The notes beneath the pieces were generated by a model that saw only the letters and a list, made by a program, of their open reading frames with translations, did no database searches and had not been told where the DNA came from. Below, one piece after another: positions 30,653-38,810 of a DNA stretch of 38,810 nt (positions within the stretch are counted from its first letter, which is position 1; every line of letters starts with the position of its first letter). The stretch comes from Paulinella micropora. Its lineage: Eukaryota; Cercozoa; Imbricatea; Euglyphida. The position numbers were made by a program, and so were the translations under genes. The stretch lies in NCBI GenBank assembly GCA_009731375.1, contig BJOX01000071.1:133231-172040 (forward strand), given 5' to 3'.

Positions 30653-31928
30653 AGGAGAGAGGGGTGAAGGGGGGGGGGGGGGGGGGGGGNNNNNNNNNNN
30701 NNNNNNNNNNNNNNNNNNNNNNNNNNNNNNNNNNNNNNNNNNNNNNNNNNNNNNNNNNNNNNNNNNNNNNNNNNNNNNNNNNNNNNNNNNNNNNNNNNNN
30801 NNNNNNNNNNNNNNNNNNNNNNNNNNNCCCCCCCCCCCCCCCCCTGTTCATGGCGATGACAAAAGCCGACGATTCAGGCTGCAAAAGCACCGGCAATTTT
30901 GACACTGTGGTGCTAGTACCACACAGAAAGGTAGACAGTGGCGGCGTGTGCGGAAACCCCTTGTAAGCTCGGCGTCTAAATTTCAGTTTATTGAAACCCG
31001 GCCCCTTTTGCTTCCTTCCCCCCGCCTCTAATACTCAGTGCCAAGTTAAGAACATGTAGAGTTTTTGATAATTTTTTTTGTACTTTTTTTGACGCACTCT
31101 CTTTGCTCCCCACCTCCCTTCCCTCTTTTGCTATTGGTTCTCAGGCGGGGGGAAGGGAGAGAAGAGAGGGAAGGGAGAGGAGAAGTACGGGAAGAGAAGG
31201 GGGAGGGGGGAAGAGGGGACGGAGGAAAAGAAGGGGTGCCCACTCTTTTCCTCGTTGTCCCCCCTTTTCCCTTCTCCTTTTCCATCTACATTCGGAGAGA
31301 GAAATTTCTGTTGGGATTTTATTAAAGTTTTCTTTGTCACACTCTCTTTGCGCGCCCCCTCCCCCTAATATCCCGGCAATCCCTTTGTATCAGCACACTG
31401 GTCGCAAAAGCTTGCTGCGGCTGCTCCTGTTCTCGCAGGAGCAGGGCTGGAGGCCTCCAGGTAAAACCGGTTTGAAGAGACAAAGAGGGGAGGGGAGACA
31501 GAGGCAGGCGAGCCTGCCCCTCTCCGCCTCGATCCTCTTTCCCTTTCTGTTCCCTCTCCCAATTTTTAGGCAAGTTTTTAGTGCCAAACCAGAACAGGCG
31601 CCTACGCCTGTGCCTCCAACGCCGCTCAGAGAAGTACCCGCAGCTGGCCCTGGCGCTGTCGGGGGGGGGGGGGGGGGGGGGTGGGGNNNNNNNNNNNNNN
31701 NNNNNNNNNNNNNNNNNNNNNNNNNNNNNNNNNNNNNNNNNNNNNNNNNNNNNNNNNNNNNNNNNNNNNNNNNNNNNNNNNNNNNNNNNNNNNNNNNNNN
31801 NNNNNNNNNNNNNNNNNNNNNNNNNNNNNNNNNNNNNNNNNNNNNNNNNNNNNNNNNNNNNNNNNNNNNNNNNNNNNNNNNNNNNNNNNNNNNNNNNNNN
31901 NNNNNNNNNNNNNNNNNNNNNNNNNNNN

Positions 31929-31966
<38 letters not shown>

Positions 31967-32333
31967 GCTATGGATCCCTTGTGGCTTTTGTGTGTTTTGG
32001 GCGCGCATGTGTCGCGCAGCCCGCACGCTGCGCCCAACGGCAGCCCCGCCTTTGATTTCGACCTCCAGCACATCAAGGGCCCGGTCCCCCGCCAAGTCTG
32101 ACAAGAACGGGCTCCCCCCTCAGGTCTCTGCAGCTACCTAAAGATCCGATTGAGAGAAGTGCAGGTATGCGCCGAGCTGGGGCTGGCCAAGACAAGCGTG
32201 CCCATCGTGATGATGCTGAAAAGCCCACGGTAGACAGACCCACGCGGGGCCGGCGCTGGCATGGCCCGCCTACAAAGCATCCAAATCCTGGACTAAAACA
32301 CCTCAAGGGAATGCGCGTGTTGGACGTGCGGGG
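30653..32333. other. low-complexity region with two gaps; no confident gene
   Basis: A G-run, 138 N (30690-30827), a C-run and a short unique stretch, then purine/pyrimidine-rich sequence (31085-31600), a G-run, 242 N (31687-31928), a second long G-run and GC-rich unique sequence. A short open stretch from ATG 31971 (43 codons to a stop near 32100) and coding-like sequence near 31580-31660 are too weak to call. Confidence 0.7.
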
Positions 32334-33125
32334 CTAGCTTTTCTTGCGACACGTTCTGCGCCGCTTTGCTCCCAGGCCTAGAAAGCCACAGAGGCCACGC
32401 AGCAGGCTCACCACGCCGTCAAGGCTACAGCTGTCTTCCACCTGCGCATCCTTAAACTTGCCCGTGCCATCCAGAAAAAAAGCCGGAACGGCTTCACTGA
32501 GCTCGGACGCGCCGTCCGGCCAATGCAAGGCCACGCCTAGAGGCCCAGCCAGGCCGTAGGCCTTTTCGCGAAAGAGGGCGCCGATGCCAGAGAGCGCGTA
32601 GGTGTAGTCGGGGCAGCGTGACCAGTCGTACCACCACCGGGAGCAGTCGCGGAGGCTCTGTTCGCGGCGCTCTCCCGGAAGGGCTTGAACCAGTCGGCGG
32701 TGTTGGGCAGGGCGTTGGACCGGCCGCAAAGTTGGCAGTGGCGCTCAGCGCGTTTGACAGAGCCACCGCGTTTTGGACCCTGTCCGACAAGCGGCTCGAC
32801 TCTTGCAAGTGCAGCTGCGCCGTAAACCGGGGCTCAAAATTGATGAACAGCACCTTGCCGCCGGCGTCCACTACCACGTTGTCGGGCTTGAGGTCGCAGT
32901 GGATGATGCAGGCCTCGCAAGAGAGAATCTAGAGACCGGCTGGCATAACTGTCCTGGAAGGCCACCGGGTCTGTGGGCTCGCGGTGGGTCAGCACCGTCT
33001 GGCTCCGGCCGCCGGGCCCCGCCACAAACTCCATGCAGAGCCAGAATTCGTGGCTGCTCGGAGCAGCCACCTGGATGCAGCCCAGGACCCGCGGGGCAAT
33101 GTTTTGCAATCACATCCGCGAAACG
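32334..33125 (-). pseudogene. protein kinase relic, hinge and catalytic loop only
   Basis: Read leftwards: a hinge-like segment (Asn-Ile-x3-Val-Leu-Gly, then Trp-Leu-Cys-Met-Glu-Phe-Val-Ala) near 33100-33030, a one-base frame change near 32915, and the catalytic loop His-Cys-Asp-Leu-Lys-Pro-Asp-Asn near 32898 followed by Gly-Lys-Val-Leu-Phe-Ile-Asn-Phe-Glu. The loop keeps the Asp, Lys and Asn, but the Asp-Phe-Gly metal motif is Asn-Phe-Glu. After another frame change near 32700, a C-terminal part (Trp-Trp-Tyr-Asp-Trp-Ser-Arg-Cys, then Ala-Leu-Ser-Gly-Ile-Gly) runs to a stop at 32334. The glycine-rich loop and the ATP-binding Lys are missing: upstream of ~33125 the sequence becomes AT-rich and unrelated. 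A 5'-truncated, frameshifted relic, catalytically dead as it stands. Confidence 0.65.
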
Positions 33126-33865
33126 ATAGATCAAATCAACATCGACAGCTTATATAAGAAAGAAACTGTGATAATGTAGGTAGGTGGTTCATTACCAAAA
33201 ATCCAAGGCTAGGACTTTTTAAGAGATGCAGGACCGTCCGATATTATAACAAAAAATAATTGTACAAGCTTGTAAATTATTTCCCGATTGTAAATACTTT
33301 ATATTGTATTGTAAAACAAATTTGTTGATGTTATATACTTGACTTTCTAAATTTAACTTAAGTTCAAATCATATTTCTTGCCGGCCAGGAAGATAGATTT
33401 TCACTGAAAATTCGAAGTCTAGTCACAAAATCAATGTTGGTGTGTAAAGACGCTACTTTAAAGATGCAAGCAGTTTAAAACCAAAAACATAATATATAAA
33501 CACAACGCATCACTACTTATAACAAAATCCCCCCCCCCCCCCCCCCCCCCCCCCTTTTTTTAAAAAAAAAAACANNNNNNNNNNCGTCCTTCGTATTCCT
33601 CGACGTCTATGCTTCGTGCACCTGGTATGGATGCAACACGACCACCCGCCTGCCAGGATGGGTAATTTTCACTGAAAATTCAAGTCCAGGCACAGCATCA
33701 AAGTTCGTCCAAAATCATGCAGCATTTCGGAATTTAATTTAGTAGATACATTATCGCTTGACGCCACTGTCGGGTGCGATAGCGGCTGCTTCAAATAGTG
33801 CTGCAATAAAGAAATTATTAATACTTCAAATGCTGAATCATAATACCTCATTCGCAATCACTTCT
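33126..33865. other. AT-rich intergenic DNA with a duplicated 50-bp motif
   Basis: No gene. A motif around ATTTTCACTGAAAATTC occurs at about 33386-33440 and again at 33650-33710 with matching flanks (CCAGGA before; CACA..ATCAA.GTT after). Between them are a C-run, a T/A run and a 10-N gap (33575-33584). Confidence 0.6.
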
Positions 33866-33873
33866 TATCTTAT

Positions 33874-34036
33874 CACAGAAAAGCATGGCCCAGAATTTAC
33901 CCTGGTAATTACTCTTAATGTGGTTAGCTTCCCGGGGAAATTGCACACGTAGCCGGCTACGTGGGCAATTTCCCCCGGGAAGCTAACCACATTGAGAGTA
34001 ATTACCAGGGTAGTTTCTGGGCCATGCTTTTCTGTG
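33874..34036. mobile_element. 163-bp foldback MITE with 8-bp flanking repeats
   Basis: Arms of 81 and 82 bp form a near-perfect palindrome centred at 33954/33955 (GTAGCCGGCTAC). The ends are CACAGAAAAGCATGGCCCAG and its complement. TATCTTAT flanks both sides (33866-33873 and 34037-34044). The 8-bp duplication suits hAT-like elements, but the right flank is itself a TTATC-rich tract, so it may be partly chance. No coding capacity. Confidence 0.75.
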
Positions 34037-34094
34037 TATCTTATCTTATCTTACTTATCTACCTACCTACCTCTCTCTCTCTCTCTCTGTCTAG

Positions 34095-34127
<33 letters not shown>

Positions 34128-34128
34128 T

Positions 34129-34167
<39 letters not shown>

Positions 34168-34478
34168 TCCTCTCTCTCTCTCTCTCGTCTCTCTCGATCG
34201 ATCTCTCGTCTCTCTCTCGTCTCTCTCTCCCTCTCGTCCCTCCCTTCCCCCCCCCCCCCCCCTCTCNNNNNNNNNNNNNNNNNNNNNNNNNNNNNNNNNN
34301 NNNNNNNNNNNNNNNNNNNNNNNNNNNNNNNNNNNNNNNNNNNNNNNNNNNNNNNNNNNNNCCCCCCCCTCCCCCCCCCCCCCTCTCAAGTTTCTCTCTC
34401 TCTCATCTCTTTCATTTCTCTCATCTCTTTCATCTCTCTCATCTCTTTCATTTCTCTCTTGTCTCTGTCTCTCTCCCT

Positions 34479-34528
<50 letters not shown>

Positions 34529-34552
34529 CTCTGTCTCTGTCTCTATCTATAG
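34037..34552. repeat. (TTATC)/(CT)n/(CA)n microsatellite with gap
   Basis: TTATC then CTAC units, long CT repeats, a short (CA)n, a C-run, 95 N (34267-34361), a C-run and more CT/CATCT repeats ending CTATCTATAG directly before coding sequence. Confidence 0.92.
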
Positions 34553-34997
34553 AGAGTTTTGTGGAGGTCCTGGTGGCTATTCTGAAGGGAATAGGCCAAC
34601 ACAGGCCTACGCTGCTGCCAGAGTGGAACGAGACTGTTAGCTCCGTAAAGGGAAAGTTGGCCGATTTTGACGCACTCTTCCACGCCAAGGCCGAAGAAGA
34701 AAGAAAGAAAATCAAAGGAGGTGATAAGCAGGGCTGGATAAAAAAATAGATGATCTGGACAAAATGGTGAAGAAGTTTGGTTACCGCAGCGGACTTTCCT
34801 GGAAAGACGCTTCCGAGCTGATGGGCAAGCTACGACTTTGGTTTGACGCGGACCTGTATGATGACCTAGTCGAATCCTATGCCATGAATTTTACTTATTT
34901 CTGGTTGGCTACAGAAAGTTCCGGGCTGAACGGTGAAGTGCTGCTGGGCTATGCCCCCCCGCCCCCCCAGGCTTTTTGTGTACTCTTGGAAGAGTGA
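34553..34997 (+). pseudogene. helical protein exon, frameshifted, after a (CT)n tract
   Basis: After CTATAG at 34547-34552 the frame opens (Ser-Phe-Val-Glu-Val-Leu-Val-Ala-Ile-Leu-Lys-Gly-Ile-Gly) and continues as a charged helical segment (Glu-Glu-Glu-Arg-Lys-Lys-Ile-Lys) to a TAG at 34747. In the adjacent frame it resumes at once as Asp-Lys-Lys-Ile-Asp-Asp-Leu-Asp-Lys-Met-Val-Lys-Lys-Phe-Gly, then Trp-Phe-Asp-Ala-Asp-Leu-Tyr-Asp-Asp, to a stop at 34995. One base near 34735 separates the two halves. The CT tract could be the 3' end of an intron, as proposed for the minus-strand gene at 16.5-17.4 kb. Family unknown. The last codons run into a C-rich stretch, so the natural end is uncertain. 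Confidence 0.5.
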
Positions 34998-35039
34998 TGG
35001 CCCACCAAACCATCTTTGTATTGCAGCGTATTCCATTTC

Positions 35040-35392
35040 TGAACTAGCTTGAGGCTGTCTGACTCGCGGCTTCAGGCTTTTTGTACAGGTCTTGGATGAA
35101 GCACGCAGGGTCCAGCCGCAGGGCCTCTGGGTATTCCGACGATTTAGATATAATTTCTTCTAAGCCTTTCTGTTGGGGGTAGTAGTTTTCTCACAAGAGC
35201 CAAGAGAAATATAGTAATGCTCTTAGCGAGGGCTTTTGGGTTAATCTGTTTGTACATGCCCTGCAGTGCATGCACTGCAGGGCGTGTGAATTGGTTAGGC
35301 TGGCGTACATATCGGCCCGAGTTCCGCATGGCTCGGCCAGGACCCGCCCTTTCACAGACGTTTGGTGCCACGCAGCGTACAAAAAAATACAC
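35040..35392 (-). pseudogene. decayed paralogue of the C2H2 gene N-terminal region
   Basis: Fragments in different minus-strand frames match the neighbouring gene in order: Asp-Met-Tyr-Ala-Ser-x2-Asn-Ser-His-Ala against Asp-Met-Tyr-Ala-Asp-x2-Gln-Ser-His-Ala; Ala-Leu-Leu-Tyr-Phe-Ser-Trp-Leu-Leu against Ala-Val-Leu-Tyr-Phe-Ser-Trp-Leu-Leu; and Glu-Ala-Leu-x2-Asp, Phe-Ile-Gln-Asp-Leu-Tyr against Glu-Ala-Leu-x2-Gly, Phe-Ile-Arg-Cys-Leu-Tyr. Frame changes and an internal palindrome (35258-35283) break it. Confidence 0.6.
35258..35283. repeat. 26-bp perfect palindrome
   Basis: GCCCTGCAGTGCA followed by its exact reverse complement, with further pairing (ACA/TGT) after one mismatch. It lies in the decayed paralogue. 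Confidence 0.95.
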
Positions 35393-35449
35393 AGCTATGT
35401 TGACCTTTCGTTAGTTCCGGGTTTTGTATCAGGAGCGCGTAATTGTCGT

Positions 35450-36398
35450 CGACGAACGGGGGATGCGCGTGGCGCGTGCATCCTCAGCTCGTGTCCGCTC
35501 AGGGCTTGCGAAGAAGCGAAGCCTTGGAGCAGCCCTGCCTTCGGCAGACAAAGGGCTTAACGCCAGTGTGCCGGATCATGTAATTCTCCAGGTACCCCCT
35601 TTGTGTAAATTGTTTACCGCAAACCTTACAGTGGTACGGCCTGAAGGAATTACGCTTAGGGGGGCTTTTGTCTACAGTTTGCTCCGCCGAGACTTGCGGG
35701 TCTTGCGCCACGACCTTGTCGCTGCCTGCCGGCACAATATCTTTGTTGTCACCAGAGAGAGTGTAGCCATTGTCGTAGCCAGAGAGCGGCGGGGCTGGCG
35801 CGGGGGGGCTCCATAGTGGATGAACCCAGGCGGGAGAGGACGTTATTTGCAGCGGGGCAAGTGACACGGGCTGTTGGGGAGGGGCTGCGTCAGCCTTTGC
35901 GAGGGTGCTCTCTGTGTACTCCTGAAACATACAATTGATGGCGAACCAGGAACCACACCTGTATCTTCCCGGGAGACATCGGTTAAGTAGCTGAAGTTTG
36001 TATGGAGTGGCTTTTACGGCTTCCTCGTACAGGCATCGGATGAAATCCCCCAGGCCAAGGCCGAGGTTTAGAGCTTCTTCGTATTGCAAGGAGTTAGGTA
36101 CGCGGCTTCTTAAATATGCGTATAAAAGGGGGGTGCATTCATTCAAAAGCCAAGAGAAATATAGTACTGCCTTTTCCGAGGAGCTCTCGTTAACTTGGTT
36201 GAGTCCAGCTTGTGCCTTATAGGACTCTAACTCCAACAGGTCCTCGGAGTTGCGGGTTACGCATTTCTTGGCGTGTGACTGGGCGGAGTCGGCGTACATG
36301 TCGCCTAGAACAAAAATTTCGGCCAATAGTAGTATTACGTTTTTGGCGAAATTTTTTAGTGACTTTTTAGTAAGGTACGGAATAGAAGCCAAAATCAA
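35450..36398 (-). pseudogene. C2H2 zinc-finger protein with both fingers damaged
   Basis: Frame open from 36398 (a TTG codon; first ATG 36299) to a stop at 35499. The N-terminal ~150 residues are helical (Phe-Val-Leu-Gly-Asp-Met-Tyr-Ala-Asp; Leu-Tyr-Phe-Ser-Trp-Leu-Leu-Asn-Glu-Cys) and shared with the decayed copy next door. A Pro/Ser-rich linker follows. Finger 1 reads Cys-x2-Cys-x3-Phe-x5-Leu-x2-Tyr-x3-His, with Tyr where the first zinc-binding His should be. Finger 2 starts Cys-x4-Cys-Ser-Lys-Ala and then leaves frame. One base over, the sequence reads Phe-x5-Leu-x2-His-x4-His, a complete finger end, to about 35470. A likely DNA-binding regulator in ancestry, now without an intact finger. 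The start is uncertain because the hydrophobic segment before ATG 36299 may be coding. Confidence 0.65.
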
Positions 36399-36679
36399 TG
36401 TAAATCATGAGGAAACTAGTAATATTGATTAATAATTAATAAAAAAAACATGTTTATTAAGAGTATTCAAGTTCCGTTCCGACTCTGTGACTTAGAAAAA
36501 ATATTAATTTTACTGATTTTTCTAAGTTTTTTGTTTATGTACTGACTAAGATAAATTGATTAAAATAACGGATTATGCAGCGTTTTCATTAAATAAGCTT
36601 AGGATTGAATGACGTTAATAATTAAAATAAAAATTGAATCCTCTTCCAGAGCTCTGGGTAGTCGAATTTGATAGCGTTG
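36399..36679. other. AT-rich intergenic DNA
   Basis: AT-rich sequence with poly-A/T runs. I see no gene, RNA or clear regulatory site beyond a possible upstream region for the C2H2 gene. Confidence 0.6.
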
Positions 36680-36681
36680 TC

Positions 36682-36717
<36 letters not shown>

Positions 36718-36731
36718 GAGAAGAGAGAGGC

Positions 36732-36768
<37 letters not shown>

Positions 36769-37118
36769 AGGGAGAGAGAGAGAGAGAGAAAGGGAGAGAG
36801 AGAGAGAAAGAGAAAGGGAGAGAGAGAGAGAAAGAGAGAGAGAAAGAGAGAGGGAAAGAGAGAGGGAAAGAGAGAGGGAGACAGAGAGAGAGGGAGAGAC
36901 AGAGAGAGAGAGAGAGAGGAAGAGACAGAGAGAGGGAGAGACAGAGAGAGAGAGAGAGAGGGAGAGAGGGGGAGAGAGAGGGAGAGACAAAGGGAGAGAG
37001 AGAGAGAAGAAACAGAGAGAGAGGGAGAGACAGAGAGAGAGGGAGAGACAGAGAGAGAGAGAGACAGAGAGAGAGACAGAGAGAGAGAGGGAGAGACAGA
37101 GAGAGAGGGAGAGACAGA

Positions 37119-37157
<39 letters not shown>

Positions 37158-37735
37158 AGGGAGAGAGAGAGAGACTCTGAGAGAGAGAGACAGAGAGAGA
37201 GGGAGAGACAGAGAGAGAGGGAGAGACAGAGAGAGAGGGAGAGAGAGAGAGAGAGAGANNNNNNNNNNNNNNNNNNNNNNNNNNNNNNNNNNNNNNNNNN
37301 NNNNNNNNNNNNNNNNNNNNNNNNNNNNNNNNNNNNNNNNNNNNNNNNNNNNNNNNNNNNNNNNNNNNNNNNNNNNNNNNNNNNNNNNNNNNNNNNNNNN
37401 NNNNNNNNNNNNNNNNNNNNNNNNNNNNNNNNNNNNNNNNNNNNNNNNNNNNNNNNNNNNNNNNNNNNNNNNNNNNNNNNNNNNNNNNNNNNNNNNNNNN
37501 NNNNNNNNNNNNNNNNNNNNNNNNNNNNNNNNNNNNNNNNNNNNNNNNNNNNNNNNNNNNNNNNNNNNNNNNNNNNNNNNNNNNNNNNNNNNNNNNNNNN
37601 NNNNNNNNNNNNNNNNNNNNNNNNNNNNNNNNNNNNNNNNNNNNNNNNNNNNNNNNNNNNNNNNNNNNNNNNNNNNNNNNNNNNNNNCCCCCCCCCCCCC
37701 CCTTCCCTCTCTCTCCCTCTCTCTCTCTCTCTCTC
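36680..37735. repeat. (GA)n-rich tract with 429-N gap
   Basis: GA/GGGA/GACA repeats at 36680-37258, N at 37259-37687, then a C-run and (CT)n to about 37735. The switch from GA before to CT after the gap suggests an inverted arrangement or a false join. Confidence 0.93.
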
Positions 37736-37980
37736 TTTCACTTTTTGATGGAAAAGAAAAGAGAGGGTGGGCCGCAGCATATAAACGACTATACCTTGAC
37801 AATAATATATATCCATAACATAACATAATAATATATATCACCGTGTAATATATCTAAGCAAAAATATGAATTTTAATGACTATAATACAATATTAATACT
37901 GAGCCGCTGAATACTAATTTAATATTAATATCTTCCTTAATACGCTCAACTGAACAATTAGGTTTCCATCTCTCTCTCTC
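37736..37980. other. AT-rich intergenic DNA
   Basis: AT-rich with ATAATATATAT motifs. Nothing identifiable. Confidence 0.5.
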
Positions 37981-37982
37981 TC

Positions 37983-38153
37983 CTTCTTCTTCTTCTTCTT
38001 CTTCTTCTTCTTCTTCTTCTTCTTCTTCTTCTTCTTCTTCTTCTTCTTCTTCTCCCGCTTCTTCTTCCGAGGCTTCTTCTTCTTCTTCTTCTTCTTCTTC
38101 TTCTTCTTCTTCTTCTTCTTCTTCTTCTTCTTCTTCTTCTTCTTCTTCTTTGC
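37983..38153. repeat. (CTT)n microsatellite
   Basis: TTC/CTT repeats with one short interruption (CTCCCGCTTCTTCTTCCGAGG) at about 38052-38072. Confidence 0.95.
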
Positions 38154-38293
38154 CTTTAATTTAATGAAGTTACTTTTACAAGTGACCTCTGGTCATCCAT
38201 ACAAATCGTTAGCCCGAAGGCCTTTGATTTAACTAAGACGGTGACCCTTATAAAATTAATGTAAAAAATTATTAAAGTAACGTTGCAATACAT
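38154..38293. other. unique AT-rich spacer
   Basis: About 140 bp of unique sequence between the CTT and TAA microsatellites, with no coding or RNA signal. Confidence 0.5.
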
Positions 38294-38426
<133 letters not shown>

Positions 38427-38700
38427 GTGCTTCTCAGTCAATGGCGAATGCATTTCTGCACATGTGCCTCCATCGTCTCACCCGCGAGGGGAGTACGCAG
38501 ATTTGACGATAGGCTCTACTGACACCCCCGCAAGGCAGCTCCAAGCCTTCCAGACAGACCAATACTTTCAAAGAAAATATCCTTTGAAAATACTGGCACC
38601 GACGGGAATCGAACTGGCGACAGGTCCCAGATGGTAGACCTTAACCANNNNNNNNNNTCCAGATGGTAGACTTTAACCACTGGGCTATCGCGGTGCCACT
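38427..38700 (-). mobile_element. tRNA-derived SINE-like element
   Basis: On the minus strand a 73-nt tRNA-like head starts TGGCACC and ends with complementary GGTGCCA. It contains an A box TAGCCCAGTGG (plus 38677-38687) and a B box GTTCGATTCC (plus 38605-38614). The anticodon and T stems pair poorly, so it is not a working tRNA. A body of about 150 bp with an 8-bp hairpin (TTTCAAAG/CTTTGAAA) follows, then a long (ATT)n tail. The 10-N gap at 38648-38657 sits inside the head, where AGATGGTAGAC(C/T)TTAACCA appears on both sides. Confidence 0.65.
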
Positions 38701-38722
38701 AATAATAATAATAATAATAATA

Positions 38723-38810
<88 letters not shown>
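38701..38810. repeat. (TAA)n microsatellite at window end
   Basis: TAA repeats with one TAG variant, running off the window, adjacent to the 5' end of the SINE-like element. Confidence 0.95.

Noticed and set aside
36615-37841. Arg-Glu or Ser-Leu repeat proteins in the (GA)n tract
   Set aside because: Dinucleotide-repeat translation across an N-gap.
38427-38700. Functional tRNA gene
   Set aside because: A and B boxes and acceptor ends are present, but the anticodon and T stems do not pair well and the sequence continues into a SINE-like body and tail.

Overview
This window is nuclear DNA of a eukaryote, probably a microalga or another protist. The evidence is short GT-AG introns (about 50-100 nt), RanBP2-type and C2H2 zinc-finger genes, an F-box-like gene, a protein-kinase relic, EsV-1-7-like cysteine repeats (a family best known from algae), a tRNA-derived SINE-like element and very heavy microsatellite content. 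The species cannot be fixed from sequence alone. It is a draft assembly: fourteen N-runs interrupt it, nearly all beside poly-G/C or simple repeats, and many genes carry one-base frameshifts or in-frame stops. True decay and consensus error cannot be separated here.

Layout. 1-4456: a TATAC pentanucleotide satellite with internal strand switches. 4.45-8.68 kb: two GC-rich minus-strand genes of unknown function, both interrupted. 9.36-11.32 kb: a minus-strand EsV-1-7-like repeat protein ending in a nuclease-like domain, broken by frameshifts. 11.95-25.59 kb: a large DNA transposon candidate (13.6 kb) with ~490-bp terminal inverted repeats. 25.64-28.55 kb: the host sequence it entered, an uninterrupted second copy of that host sequence, and an F-box-like gene between them. 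29.7-30.65 kb: an intact repeat protein. 32.3-33.1 kb: a kinase relic. 33.87-34.04 kb: a foldback MITE. 34.55-35.0 kb: a frameshifted helical protein. 35.0-36.4 kb: a C2H2 gene and its decayed paralogue. 36.7 kb to the end: microsatellites and a SINE-like element.

The most notable object is the 13.6-kb element. Its two gene groups diverge from a central region holding a 340-bp tandem repeat. To the right, on the plus strand, lie a SET-like gene with tandemly duplicated 60-nt exons and then a DDE transposase of the DUF7869 kind, whose tail has duplicated exons coding RG-rich basic stretches and RanBP2 zinc fingers. To the left, on the minus strand, are K/E-rich exons separated by introns made almost wholly of dinucleotide repeats, then duplicated acidic exons. 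The host sequence exists again uninterrupted at 27.6-28.5 kb, so the insertion can be read against an empty site. The exon models come from reading frames and splice-site phase only and need transcript support.
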